Shown in pieces: positions 16,517 to 24,880 of a stretch of DNA of 64,000 nt (its first letter is position 1; the number at the start of each line of letters is the position of its first letter). A program made the translations under genes and the position numbers. The notes below the pieces were generated by a model. The model was not told the DNA's origin. It ran no database searches and saw nothing but the letters and a program-made list of their open reading frames with translations. Source of the DNA: DASXRA01 sp963737425 (GTDB lineage: Bacteria > Actinomycetota > Actinomycetes > Mycobacteriales > Jatrophihabitantaceae); contig CAVTSX010000009.1 in NCBI GenBank assembly GCA_963737425.1, positions 248,001-312,000 of the forward strand. The letters are read 5' to 3'.

Positions 16517-17653
16517 TCATACCGTCGTGCCGGCCCCGATCAGCTGCGTTGTCAGCTCGCGGTATCGCGCCGCCACCGCGTGCCAGCGCAACGACACCGC
16601 CGCCTCGGCAGCGGCTCGGGTCATGCCCGCGGCCAGATCGGGACGCATGAGCACGGTGCGGATCGCCACAGCGATGGCCTCGGGATCGCGGTGCGGCACG
16701 AGCAGGCCGGCCCCAGTACCCAGTAGTTCGACCGCATGCGGGAAGCGCGTCGAAACGACCGGCCTTCCCGCCGCCACGGCTTCGCTGAGCACTCCCGAGC
16801 AGACGAGTTCGTCCGAGTCATACGGCAGGAGCACGACATCGGCCAGGCGCAGCAGCGCGGCAAGAGCGGCATCGTCGCGAAAGTGGCCGTCGAACTCGAC
16901 CGTGGCGCCCAGGCCCAGTCGCCGCACCTGCTCGGCGAGTCGGACGCGATAGCTTTCACCTTCAGCGGCAAGCACATTCGGATGGGTCGGGCCGGCGATC
17001 AGGTAGCGGGGCGACGGCTGGAGTCCGCGGAGTTCAGCGAACGCGTCGATCCCCCACTCGATGCCCTTGCCCGGACCGAGCAAGCCCCATGTCAGCACAG
17101 TCGGCCGCCCCGTCCGGAACACCGGCGCAGCCACCGCATTCGCAGCCGGCGCCTCCGGCGCGCCGCGCGGGATCACGCTGACCGACCGCACGTCGATCGC
17201 GTAGCTCGCGGCGAGCCGGTCCGCTGCGGCGGCCGACATGACCACGACCGCTCCGGCCTTCGCCAGCACGGCCTCGAGTACCGCGCGCTGCGACGCCGTG
17301 GGCGCGGCCGGCACAGCGTGCAGCACGGCGACCGACGGGACCTGCAGACCGTCGAGCAGCGTCAGGATCTCTGCATCGTCGGCGCCGCCATAGGCACCCG
17401 GCTCGTGCTGCACGATCGCGACATCGCACCCGTTGAGTGCCGCGAGCGCCGCGCGCATGCTGGCCTGGTCGCCGGCGACCAGCTGGGCCACCACCTCGCG
17501 GGCCGGGCGCGGTTGCGGCGCGGTCACGAGGCGCACGACTCGGCCGCTGTCGCCCGAAGCGGACGTGAGTGCGCGCAGCAGGCCGGCCGCGAAGAGCCCC
17601 GGGCCGGACCGGGTCGGTGGGTACGTACTGACGAAACCGAAGTCGATGTCCAA
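16517..17653 (-). CDS. GT4-family glycosyltransferase
   Basis: A 378-residue GT-B fold protein starting from TTG (MDIDFGFVSTYPPTRSG). The N-terminal acceptor domain is followed by the donor domain with GLLGPGKGIEWGIDAF near residue 185 and the GT4 C-terminal signature (LLPYDSDELVCSGVLSEAVA, then HRDPEAIA). It probably transfers a sugar from an NDP or GDP donor. The acceptor is unknown, and no capsule or cell-wall cluster surrounds it. A GGAAGG stretch lies 13 bases upstream of the start, rather far, so the start is somewhat uncertain. Confidence 0.82.
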   Translation of the reverse strand: MDIDFGFVSTYPPTRSGPGLFAAGLLRALTSASGDSGRVVRLVTAPQPRPAREVVAQLVAGDQASMRAALAALNGCDVAIVQHEPGAYGGADDAEILTLLDGLQVPSVAVLHAVPAAPTASQRAVLEAVLAKAGAVVVMSAAAADRLAASYAIDVRSVSVIPRGAPEAPAANAVAAPVFRTGRPTVLTWGLLGPGKGIEWGIDAFAELRGLQPSPRYLIAGPTHPNVLAAEGESYRVRLAEQVRRLGLGATVEFDGHFRDDAALAALLRLADVVLLPYDSDELVCSGVLSEAVAAGRPVVSTRFPHAVELLGTGAGLLVPHRDPEAIAVAIRTVLMRPDLAAGMTRAAAEAAVSLRWHAVAARYRELTTQLIGAGTTV

Positions 17654-18167
17654 TGCGCTCGATGCCTTCCAGTTATCGGCACCGCGAGACCAGCGCGAAG
17701 CCCACGCGAAAAAAGAATGGCCGTATCGCAGTGACAGCGTGTGTGTCAGAACAACAGTCGATTCTGTCGCCCTTACCTACGAGACCTGGTGGCTGCCGTA
17801 TGCCGCGTGCACCGAGGCTCGCACGGCGTCACCTTGATCAAACGTACCGCACGGAAGGCACTCGGGCCCGGCCATTGCCACCGAGTCTGTTCACCGCGCG
17901 ATCTGCGCACCGCGAAGATGCCTTGATCATCTGTGCCGAACGGGCCACTGGGCGCGGTTGCACCGGAGCTGATCCCGCGCGTACGTAAACCGACTCGGCG
18001 GATCGTCTTCGGTCGATTAGGGACCTTCGTGCGTATCGAGCGGGAGAAACGGGCCGTAGACTCGAACACGTCCCGGGCTCCTGTCGTGCGCCGATTACCA
18101 CCCATAGGTGCCGGACCGGGAGCATTTCTACCTTCCGCCGTACCAGCCGGCGCAGTCAGGTCGCAGC
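17654..18167. other. gene-free region with a decayed family A repeat
   Basis: This is 514 bases between the starts of the minus-strand glycosyltransferase and the small plus-strand RGCVC-like gene. It holds the degenerate repeat at 17923-17976. No other gene could be supported. Confidence 0.6.
17923..17976. repeat. dispersed hairpin repeat, family A copy 2 (decayed)
   Basis: The left arm TTGATCATCTGTG is well kept. The right arm (GGAGCTGATCC) has lost several complementary bases. The spacing equals that of the intact copies. Confidence 0.6.
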
Positions 18168-18491
18168 ATGACCGTCCGTCCGAAGTCTCGCCGCACCGCG
18201 TACCGAGCACCGTCCGCGGCGCGCCGCGCGACGTCCGCAGTCGCAACGCTCACCGATGACCTGCCGGACACGAGGACGGATCCCGACACGTACGGCAATG
18301 TTGCGGGCGATGTCGTTGTGGACGTTGTCGACGTTGTCGACGTTGTCGACGTTGTCGAACCCGGCGGCAGCGCGACAGCGTGCGACGTCTGCAGTCACGA
18401 CCTCGACCTGCACGACCGCATCGCGGATCGCTTCTGCAGAGCCACATCGCAGAACGCCTTGACCCGTCACTGCATCTGCCCATCACCCTGA
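18168..18491 (+). CDS. small RGCVC-like Cys/His protein
   Basis: A 107-residue protein. Its C-terminal 40 residues have the pattern CDVCSHDLDLHDRIADRF followed by Cys and a terminal RHCICPSP. This matches the arrangement of the actinobacterial RGCVC family (CxxC, two His, then a closing R-x-C-x-C), with RHCIC in place of RGCVC. The CxxC and His residues suggest a zinc site. A run of four nine-base repeats in the middle encodes Asp-Val-Val units. The ATG at 18168 is the best supported start. The biological role of the family is unknown. Confidence 0.6.
   Translation: MTVRPKSRRTAYRAPSAARRATSAVATLTDDLPDTRTDPDTYGNVAGDVVVDVVDVVDVVDVVEPGGSATACDVCSHDLDLHDRIADRFCRATSQNALTRHCICPSP
18321..18356. repeat. 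four tandem copies of GACGTTGTC
   Basis: The nine-base unit is repeated exactly four times and lies in frame within the small RGCVC-like gene, adding VVD triplets. Such tracts tend to vary in copy number, and here a change would keep the frame. Confidence 0.9.
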
Positions 18492-18542
18492 CAGCACTTG
18501 CGGGGAGGCAGAACGACGCAGGGCTGCCTACGGGGGAAGGTC

Positions 18543-19328
18543 ATGGATCTCGGACTGAACGGCAAGGTCGCCGTGGTCACGGGTGCGAGCAAGGGAATCG
18601 GGCTCGCAATCACCCGTAGCCTCGCCGGCGAGGGCGTTCACGTCATCGCCGGTGCACGGGTGAAGACCGATGCCCTGGCAGATCTCGTCGAGTCCGGGCA
18701 GGTGCAGCAGGTCGAAGTCGACCTCGGCACGGCCAGCGGACCGGCCGACCTGGTTGCGGTGGCCATCGAACGCGGCCGGCTGGACATCCTCGTCAATAAC
18801 GTCGGCGTCGTCTCCCCTCGCCTGCAGGGCTTCCTCGCCGTTACCGACGAGCAATGGCTCGCGTCGATGACGCTCAACCTGATGGCGGCCGTTCGGACAA
18901 CACGCGCGGCTTTGCCGACGATGCTCGCCGCACAGCACGGGAACATCGTGACGGTCAGCTCGGTAAACGCCTTCCTGCCCGACCCGACCGTGATCGACTA
19001 CTGCGCCGCGAAGGCGGCACTGACCAACTTTTGCAAGGCATTGTCGAAGGAGGTCGGGCCGAAAGGCATCCGGGTGAACACCGTCAGTCCGGGTCCGGTG
19101 GCAACCGATCTGTGGCTCGGCGCCGATGGCGTCGCAGCATCGGTGGCGCGAGCGACCGGCGGCGAGCCGCGAGATGTCGCGAGGCACGCTGCAGCCGACA
19201 TGGTCACCGGCCGCTTCAGCCAGCCTGCGGAGATCGCAGATCTCGTGCTGATGCTGGCTAGTCAGCGGGCCGGCAACACGACCGGTGCCGACTTCGTCAT
19301 CGACGGCGGCCTGATCACGACCGTTTGA
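18543..19328 (+). CDS. short-chain dehydrogenase/reductase
   Basis: A 261-residue classical SDR. It has the cofactor motif TGASKGIG (13-20), NNVG (85-88), catalytic Ser139/140, Tyr153 and Lys157 (YCAAK), and the C-terminal GADFVIDGG end. The ATG at 18543 follows GGGGGAAGG. It would reduce a ketone or oxidise an alcohol with NAD(P)(H). FabG-like proteins have this length and ending, but the substrate is open. Its stop is one base from the stop of the VOC gene on the opposite strand. Confidence 0.9.
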   Translation: MDLGLNGKVAVVTGASKGIGLAITRSLAGEGVHVIAGARVKTDALADLVESGQVQQVEVDLGTASGPADLVAVAIERGRLDILVNNVGVVSPRLQGFLAVTDEQWLASMTLNLMAAVRTTRAALPTMLAAQHGNIVTVSSVNAFLPDPTVIDYCAAKAALTNFCKALSKEVGPKGIRVNTVSPGPVATDLWLGADGVAASVARATGGEPRDVARHAAADMVTGRFSQPAEIADLVLMLASQRAGNTTGADFVIDGGLITTV

Positions 19329-19329
19329 G

Positions 19330-19680
19330 TCAGTCCTGCTGGGCCAGCCCGACGATATGCCCCTGCGGATCGGATATGAGCGCAAACGTCACGCCAGGCA
19401 CGCTGACCGGCTTCTGCACGACGGCGCCACCCAGACGCGTCGCGTCCGCGATCGCGGCTTCGATGTCCTGGACGCCGACGAAGAACGTCACCAGGTCGTC
19501 GTCACCCTGCAGCGGGCTGATGGCCGTGTACAACGCGCCCGGAACGCCCGTCTCGACGAAGGTGTAGCCCGGGAAGGCACCTTCGGTCGGGTACGTCCAG
19601 CCGAACAGTTCGCCGAAGAAAGCTCGCGTCGCATCAGGGTCACTCGACCGGATCTCGGCGTGCACGATGGGATGACTCAC
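19330..19680 (-). CDS. small VOC-superfamily (glyoxalase-like) protein
   Basis: A 116-residue single VOC module pair, starting MSHPIVHAEIRSSDP and ending FALISDPQGHIVGL. The GTG start has an AGGAGG site seven bases upstream. Proteins of this size with HAEI and GHIVGL segments are often called glyoxalase or bleomycin-resistance-like, but most have no proven activity. Confidence 0.85.
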   Translation of the reverse strand: MSHPIVHAEIRSSDPDATRAFFGELFGWTYPTEGAFPGYTFVETGVPGALYTAISPLQGDDDLVTFFVGVQDIEAAIADATRLGGAVVQKPVSVPGVTFALISDPQGHIVGLAQQD

Positions 19681-19782
19681 GAGTGACCTCCTGGTTTCGC
19701 GGGCTGCTCCGACAGTGGCCCGTCATCCCAATGACGAACGACTCCGCTGCATATCGACACGGCGCGGCGTCGCTCGTAGGGC

Positions 19783-20556
19783 TCACGATGCGGCGAGGAC
19801 GACCAGCGGCACGACCAGTGCGGGCGCGCCGGCAAGCGCTGTCTCGGCGGCGTGGCGTGCTTCGGCCTGCTGCGCCGGTCGTAGTGACTGCATGAACGGG
19901 GCCAGATGCGCCATGCCTAACCGCCAGTCGGCCATTTGCGCGGGAGTGTCGACGCCGGTCGCCACCGCGATCGTCTCGACGTGTACGTCGCGGTAACCCG
20001 CGCTGGCCGCGATGTGGGCAAGCCGCTGGGGATCGGCGACCTGCGGTTCGGTGTCCTGTTTGAGCGCGGAATGCCACGCAGGCGGGCGAAATCCGTATTG
20101 GTGCAAGGCATCATCGACAGCGGCCTTTGCGGGATGGGCCCATCCCGCCTCGAACGCGCTGGCGACGACGGCGGCACCCACCCGTCGGGTTTCGCGGAGA
20201 GCGCCCACCGGATCGGGCAGGTGGCCCAAACAGCACGCCGCCACGACGAGCCCGAACGACGCGTCGCGAAAGGGAAGTGCCGCGGCGTCGGCCAGCACCG
20301 GCCGGGAGCTTCCGGCGCCGTGGCGCAGCATCGCTTCGGCGACGTCGACGGCCACCACGTCGGCTGCTCCTGCGGCAAGCGCGGCGCGCCCCGCCACGCC
20401 GGTGCCGGCGCCAAGGTCCAGCACACTCGCCCCGGCCAGCGGGACAGGTGCGGAGGCCACCAGACACTGTGCGAGGCGCGCATAAACCCGCGCCGCCCCG
20501 TTCGCCCATGCCTCGGCGGACCGGTCGTAGGCGCGGCGCAGATCCGGCTCGGTCAC
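19783..20556 (-). CDS. class I SAM-dependent methyltransferase (third gene of the 46-aa peptide unit)
   Basis: A 257-residue methyltransferase. Motif I is VLDLGAGTGVAG near residue 45. An acidic residue follows in VVAVDVAEAML, and motif IV-like FGLVVAACCLGHLPDP is present. The GTG start overlaps the kinase stop as GTGA, so it is translated together with the kinase. It resembles UbiE/Type-11 small-molecule methyltransferases. Its partners are an altered APH-like kinase and a 46-residue peptide, which suggests one shared substrate rather than a housekeeping role. Confidence 0.85.
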   Translation of the reverse strand: MTEPDLRRAYDRSAEAWANGAARVYARLAQCLVASAPVPLAGASVLDLGAGTGVAGRAALAAGAADVVAVDVAEAMLRHGAGSSRPVLADAAALPFRDASFGLVVAACCLGHLPDPVGALRETRRVGAAVVASAFEAGWAHPAKAAVDDALHQYGFRPPAWHSALKQDTEPQVADPQRLAHIAASAGYRDVHVETIAVATGVDTPAQMADWRLGMAHLAPFMQSLRPAQQAEARHAAETALAGAPALVVPLVVLAAS

Positions 20557-21557
20557 CGCAGCAAGCGGGCACCCGCGACCGCTTTCGCCTCCCACCACGC
20601 CAATTCCTCGTCGTAGCCGCCGAGTGCCTTCTCCCAGCCGAACTGCACGAGGCCGCCGAGCAGGCAGAGGGCGAGCTGACGATCCCACCACGGCTCGGTG
20701 TCGACGCCGTGCCGCTCCAGGTCGGCTCGGTAGGAGATCAGCACGCCCTCTTTCGGCTGCGGCAGCCTGCGGCAGTTGATCGCCAGGTACCAGGCGAGGT
20801 CGCTCAACGCGGCGCCGCGGCCGGGTAGTTCCCAGTCGAGCAGGATGGTCCGGCCATCAGCGTCCGTACCGAGGTTGTCGAGTTTCCAGTTGCCGTGCAC
20901 GAAGGTCTGCGGAGTCTGCTGCAGGGCGTCGACGAGCGGCCCTGGGTCCCACGCCAGTGGCGTGACGACGGCGGCAGCGGCCGGCGCAACGGCACCGAGC
21001 AACGACCAGCCTTCACCGATCAGGCACGGCACCCGGTGCGACGAGCCGAGCGTGGCTTCGGCGGCGGCGGTCCACGGCGACAGCTCCAGATACCGGTGCA
21101 TCACCGGCACGATCTCGATCTCGTCACCGCCCGCCCAGAACTGAGCGTGCAGGGCGGCCATGTGGTCGAGGAAGCGCAGGTGCTGATCGAGCGGGATCGC
21201 GTCGTCGGACACGGGTACCAGCCACTCCCCCACATCACGCATAAGCAGCACCGTGCGAGCATCTCGACCGCGGGCCACCGCGACGATGGGCTGATTGATG
21301 CAGTCCGGCAACCCAGCCAGCAGGCCGGCCTGCCATAGCGCGAGCGTTGCGCCGCCGAGTTGCCCGGCAGCCCGCATCGTCCAGTCGTCAGCAAGGCTCA
21401 GGTACTTCACGACGTAGCGCTGGCCGCCGACGATCGCACGTTCCAGCACGGCGCCCGACTTACCGGCCCCGCCGACGAGCGGGGTGCGCTCGGTGGCGTC
21501 GGCGAGAAACGCCTCGATGGACGTGGGCGGCGCAGTCGTGCCGGCCTGCGTGATCAT
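20553..21557 (-). CDS. APH/choline-kinase-fold phosphotransferase with altered catalytic loop
   Basis: A 334-residue protein with the aminoglycoside-phosphotransferase fold. Lys51 in YVVKYL is the probable ATP lysine. The loop reads VHGNWKLDN (221-228), where the catalytic Asp of HGDxxxxN is replaced by Asn223. The Mg-binding LLDWE (Asp241) is kept. Activity may therefore be lost, or Asp227 could substitute. The ATG is six bases beyond the stop of the 46-residue peptide gene, and the stop overlaps the methyltransferase start. Antibiotic resistance is possible but unsupported. A tailoring role on the peptide or a linked metabolite is speculative. Confidence 0.8.
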   Translation of the reverse strand: MITQAGTTAPPTSIEAFLADATERTPLVGGAGKSGAVLERAIVGGQRYVVKYLSLADDWTMRAAGQLGGATLALWQAGLLAGLPDCINQPIVAVARGRDARTVLLMRDVGEWLVPVSDDAIPLDQHLRFLDHMAALHAQFWAGGDEIEIVPVMHRYLELSPWTAAAEATLGSSHRVPCLIGEGWSLLGAVAPAAAAVVTPLAWDPGPLVDALQQTPQTFVHGNWKLDNLGTDADGRTILLDWELPGRGAALSDLAWYLAINCRRLPQPKEGVLISYRADLERHGVDTEPWWDRQLALCLLGGLVQFGWEKALGGYDEELAWWEAKAVAGARLLR

Positions 21558-21563
21558 CGCTCG

Positions 21564-21704
21564 CTAGGCGAACCGCTTGACGAAGCTGAGCGGGGTATCG
21601 ACGACTTCGCGCCAGCCGCTGCCGAGCGTCAGTGCGTAGCAGCGATCGGGGATCTCGATGATGTCCATGACTTCCTGCTCTTCGTGCTCGGTGATGGTTG
21701 ACAT
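21564..21704 (-). CDS. 46-residue acidic-to-basic peptide, first gene of a peptide-kinase-methyltransferase unit
   Basis: A 46-residue gene with an ATG start, a GAGAGG site seven bases upstream, and GC-rich third codon positions like its neighbours. The N-terminal half is acidic (MSTITEHEEQEVMDIIE). The C-terminal half has Gly-Ser-Gly-Trp, one Asp nine residues after the first Gly, and ends SFVKRFA. There is one Cys (position 22). The layout recalls a leader-core RiPP precursor. A lasso-type core would start at the Gly after Thr-Leu, but no lasso protease or cyclase lies nearby. It is coupled to the kinase by a six-base gap. No family was recognised. Confidence 0.6.
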   Translation of the reverse strand: MSTITEHEEQEVMDIIEIPDRCYALTLGSGWREVVDTPLSFVKRFA

Positions 21705-21792
21705 TGAGATCCCTCTCGACAAAGACCGGACATATGTACGTCGAGAACCATTCAGGAGCCCAGAGAATATCGCGCTGTAATACGTGCGCGGT

Positions 21793-22410
21793 CTATCCAG
21801 CGGCGGCCGATATTCCAGACCAATCTGGCGAACGTCCTAATGCGGCGAGGATTCGATCGAGCGCCGACGCGTTCGCGGCGACTGCGAGGCCAGGCTTGAA
21901 CGACGCGTGCGGGCGAAGGCGTTCCGGTCCGTTCGGCACATTCTCGGCTATTTGTATCGCGACGGGCGCTAGCTCGTCATCGAGAACATATTCGTCGCCA
22001 AGTGCGCGCGCGACATCCCACCCATGGACGACGTTGTCGATGAAATGGAACCCGATCGCCCGGCGGCCGGGGAATTCGATCTCCGTGCTGATCTCGGGCA
22101 GGGCGAATTTGCGGTCGGGTGCGCCGACGGTGGCGAAGGCATCGAGCGCGCCGCGGGCTGCCGAGGCGTACTCCCCGACCGGATCGGCACCGAGCGGACG
22201 CGCCTTCCACACCTCGGCGTCCGCTCCGCCGCCGAGAGCGGCCGCACGGAATCCGTTGTGCTGAACGACCATGTGCTCGAGCAGGTCGCGGAGCGTCCAG
22301 CCGGCACAGGGAGTCGGCCGGGCGAGATCGGCCGGCCGTAGGCGCTCGACCACGGTCATGCTGATCTCGACGGCGCGCCGGTCGAGATACTGAATGTCAT
22401 CTGTATGCAT
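21793..22410 (-). CDS. TIGR03086-type mycothiol-isomerase-like protein
   Basis: A 205-residue DinB-fold protein of the actinobacterial TIGR03086 kind. It has RPTPCAGWTLRDLLEHMV near residue 30 and VVHGWDVARALG near residue 130, which carry the His residues expected for metal binding. The start lies in the divergent gap with the MarR regulator, which probably controls it. The substrate is unknown; related proteins depend on mycothiol or act as metal-binding detoxification enzymes. Confidence 0.83.
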   Translation of the reverse strand: MHTDDIQYLDRRAVEISMTVVERLRPADLARPTPCAGWTLRDLLEHMVVQHNGFRAAALGGGADAEVWKARPLGADPVGEYASAARGALDAFATVGAPDRKFALPEISTEIEFPGRRAIGFHFIDNVVHGWDVARALGDEYVLDDELAPVAIQIAENVPNGPERLRPHASFKPGLAVAANASALDRILAALGRSPDWSGISAAAG

Positions 22411-22461
22411 GCGCTGATGATAGGCGCGAGCATATTATCGGTCAATGCGTATCCTGTCGCA

Positions 22462-22947
22462 GTGCCTGGACGACGCCGCGTCGCATCAACCGGTCGGCGA
22501 GCTGACCTCGCGGCGATGATCGAGCCGATCCGCCGGGCTCTGCTGTCCGTCGAGAGCGACATCCTCATGGACCACGACCTGTCGATGTGGGCGTACATGG
22601 TCTTACTCAGGCTCGACGACGAGCCGATCCGCACCCAGGCCGCATTGGCCGACGCGATCAGGGCGGACCGGACGCGCATCATCGAGGTCCTGGACGACCT
22701 GCAGGATCGCGACCTGATCAGCCGCCGCCCTGATCCTGCCGACCGGCGAGCCCGCCTGGTTGCGCTGACGAAGTCCGGCCGAAAGTTGCGGGATTCCGCC
22801 CAGGCGGCGATCCAGGCAAGGGAAGAACGGCTGCTGTCGACACTGGATCCGCGCGATCGGACGGGGTTCGTGAACGCCTTGCAGCAGTTGTCGACCGCCC
22901 CGATCGGTACGGTCCTCGGCGTGCAGGACCGTCGCGGCGGCGAGTGA
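22462..22947 (+). CDS. MarR-family transcriptional regulator
   Basis: A winged-helix regulator of about 161 residues. Its HTH reads QAALADAIRADRTRIIEVLD, followed by the wing DRRARLVALTKSGRKL. The GTG at 22462 is chosen because a longer reading from 22405 would overlap the start of the divergent gene and leave no promoter. TATTAT in the gap near 22433 could be a -10 box. MarR proteins usually respond to phenolic or oxidative ligands and repress adjacent genes. The divergent TIGR03086 protein is the obvious target. Confidence 0.8.
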   Translation: MPGRRRVASTGRRADLAAMIEPIRRALLSVESDILMDHDLSMWAYMVLLRLDDEPIRTQAALADAIRADRTRIIEVLDDLQDRDLISRRPDPADRRARLVALTKSGRKLRDSAQAAIQAREERLLSTLDPRDRTGFVNALQQLSTAPIGTVLGVQDRRGGE

Positions 22948-23103
22948 CGCCGGGTGTCCGCGTGCGGACCTCTCGTCGCACCCGCGTGTCCCCGGCGTGG
23001 GAAGCCCCCGGCCGCGTTTTCAGTCAGACCCGCTCGCTACCGTTCGCCTTGCATTGGCGGCCGCTGCCGGTGCGCAGAAACCGACGTGGAAGGTGCGATC
23101 GAC

Positions 23104-23469
23104 GTGGACTGGAAACTCGAGCTGATTGCGTTGCCCGTATCAGATGTCGACCGGGCAAAGGCGTTCTATGCCGAGCAGGTCGGCTTCAATGCCGATCACG
23201 ACCACAAAGTGAGTGAGGGGCTGCGATTCGTCCAGCTCACACCACCCGGCTCGGCCTGTTCGATCGCCCTGGGCGAGGGCATCCTGTCGACGGCACCAGG
23301 CTCGGCGCAGGGGCTGCAACTGGTCGTCTCCGACATCAATGCGGCGCGTGCGCACCTGCTGGAACGAGGTGTCGAGGTCAGCGAGGTCCAGGAGTTTCCG
23401 TGGGGGTCGTTCGTCTTCTTCAACGACCCCGATGGCAATGGCTGGTCGGTGCAGCAGCTTCCAGCTTGA
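23104..23469 (+). CDS. VOC-superfamily (glyoxalase-like) protein
   Basis: A 121-residue protein starting from GTG (MDWKLELIALPVSDVDRAK), with GGAAGGTG upstream. The pattern LPVSDVDRAKAFYAEQVGF and the ending FVFFNDPDGNGWSVQQ are those of the common actinobacterial glyoxalase-like family with one VOC pair. The candidate metal ligand His is absent from the first strand, so catalytic activity is doubtful. Co-transcription with the upstream MarR gene is possible, with a 156-base gap. Confidence 0.83.
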   Translation: MDWKLELIALPVSDVDRAKAFYAEQVGFNADHDHKVSEGLRFVQLTPPGSACSIALGEGILSTAPGSAQGLQLVVSDINAARAHLLERGVEVSEVQEFPWGSFVFFNDPDGNGWSVQQLPA

Positions 23470-23519
23470 TCCTGAGGCCTGAAACCGCGCTCACCCTCAG
23501 GTGAGCACGACGACAGGAA

Positions 23520-23870
23520 CGGCGCACGGCGCCACGGCGTCCCGCTGACTGCGGCACTTGCGATGACCTGGCTGCTCGGCAGAATCGCCTCCGGCCCACT
23601 GCATCTCGGCGAGACCGTAGGTGGCGGCAGTCCGTACCGCCCCGTATGGACACCGGTGTTACTCGGCATAGCCGATCTACACCGCGACAGCGCTGGCCAG
23701 CGGCAAGCCGATGCTGGCTTTCGCTGCCGCTACCCTCGGCATCGTGCTCGGTATGCAACGACGCGCGTCTGGCGGACTGCTGGCCCCGATGCTCACCCAC
23801 GTCACCCTGGTCGATCGCGCTGCTGCTCGTGCTTCCCCCGCTGTTCGCCGCTACGCCGGAAGGCGGGTGA
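23520..23870 (+). pseudogene. frameshifted remnant of a CPBP-type intramembrane protease
   Basis: Three reading frames must be joined to recover a membrane protein end. Frame one gives PLTAALAMTWLLGRI. After about 23665, frame two gives YTATALASGKPMLAF and LGIVLGMQRR with APMLTHVT. After about 23807, frame three gives WSIALLLVLPPLF and a stop at 23870. The LGIVLG plus APMLTH block resembles the third motif of CPBP (Abi-type) proteases. The EExxxR motif of an intact enzyme is missing. This is a decayed fragment, and it also explains the gene-free stretch 23470-23942. Confidence 0.5.
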
Positions 23871-23942
23871 CCCCTTCCCGCGTTCGACGGTGGACGCGTG
23901 CCGACTCCGACCCCACTCAACCGACAGAATGGAGCTCCCAGC

Positions 23943-24791
23943 ATGCCGCCATGGATCTGCGCGACCTGCGGCGTCCAGCACCCTGACACCGAACGGCCGC
24001 CGGAACAGTGCGCCATCTGCCTCGACGAGCGGCAGTACGTCGGCTGGGAGGGGCAGCAGTGGACGACGATGCCCGACCTCGGCCGCGACCACGCCATCGA
24101 GATGCGCGAGGAAGAACCCGACCTGATCGGGCTGCGCCCAGAACCGTCGTTCGCCATCGGCCAGCGCGCTCTGCTCGTGCGCACGCCGCACGGCAACGTC
24201 TTGTGGGACTGCGTGTCGCTGCTCGACGATCCCGCCTACGAACGGATCGACCAGCTCGGCGGCATCGCCGCCATATGCATGTCGCACCCGCACTTCTACG
24301 GCGCCCACGTCGACTGGGCCGACGCGTTCGGGGCGCGCATCCTCATACCGCGCGCCGACGCCGCCTGGATCCAGCGGCCGTCCGCGCGCATCGAGCTGTT
24401 CGACGACGAGATCGAACCGGTGCCCGGCGTGACCATGGCGCGCATCGGTGGACACTTCGATGGGGCCGCCGTGCTGCACTGGCCGGCCGGCGCCGAGGGC
24501 CGCGGTGCCCTGCTGACCGGCGACACGGTCACGGTCGTCCAGGACCGTGACTGGGTCAGCTTCATGTGGAGCTACCCCAACCTCATCCCGCTCGACGAGA
24601 CGACCGTGCTCGACATCGCCCGTCGCGTCGAGCGGTTCGCCTTCGAGCGCGTCTATGGCGGCTGGTGGGGCCGAGTCGTCATTCACGATGGTGCGGCCGC
24701 GATACGCCGCTCGGCCGACCGCTACGTAGCGCGCCTACACGGTGAGCGTCCCGACTCCGGGCAGCCAGAAGCACCAGCGGCCTCGGAATAG
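23943..24791 (+). CDS. metallo-beta-lactamase-fold protein with N-terminal zinc ribbon
   Basis: A 282-residue protein. Residues 5-22 hold two CxxC pairs (CATC and CAIC), a rubredoxin-like zinc ribbon. The remainder is an MBL fold: SHPHFYGAHVDW near residue 118 takes the place of HxHxDH and is degenerate, and LLTGDTVTVVQD provides the conserved Asp. The ATG at 23943 has GGAG upstream. MBL-fold hydrolases with this ribbon occur widely in soil bacteria without a known substrate. The altered metal motif means hydrolase activity is uncertain. Confidence 0.75.
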   Translation: MPPWICATCGVQHPDTERPPEQCAICLDERQYVGWEGQQWTTMPDLGRDHAIEMREEEPDLIGLRPEPSFAIGQRALLVRTPHGNVLWDCVSLLDDPAYERIDQLGGIAAICMSHPHFYGAHVDWADAFGARILIPRADAAWIQRPSARIELFDDEIEPVPGVTMARIGGHFDGAAVLHWPAGAEGRGALLTGDTVTVVQDRDWVSFMWSYPNLIPLDETTVLDIARRVERFAFERVYGGWWGRVVIHDGAAAIRRSADRYVARLHGERPDSGQPEAPAASE

Positions 24792-24880
24792 CAGCGCGCC
24801 GGTGCCGCAGAGCGACCGCGAGTTGGTCAACCGCCTGAGCGGCAAGCCTGCCTGGTTAAACTCCTCCCTCGAACATCTGT

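Noticed and set aside
18321..18356. CRISPR-like repetition
   Set aside because: The nine-base units are contiguous without spacers and lie in a coding frame.
20553..21557. Aminoglycoside resistance gene
   Set aside because: The fold alone does not show this, the catalytic Asp is replaced, and the gene is tied to a peptide and a methyltransferase.
21564..21704. Lasso peptide precursor
   Set aside because: The Thr-Leu-Gly junction and Asp at ring position nine fit, but the YxxPxL leader motif and the protease and cyclase genes are missing nearby. It is kept only as an unassigned peptide.
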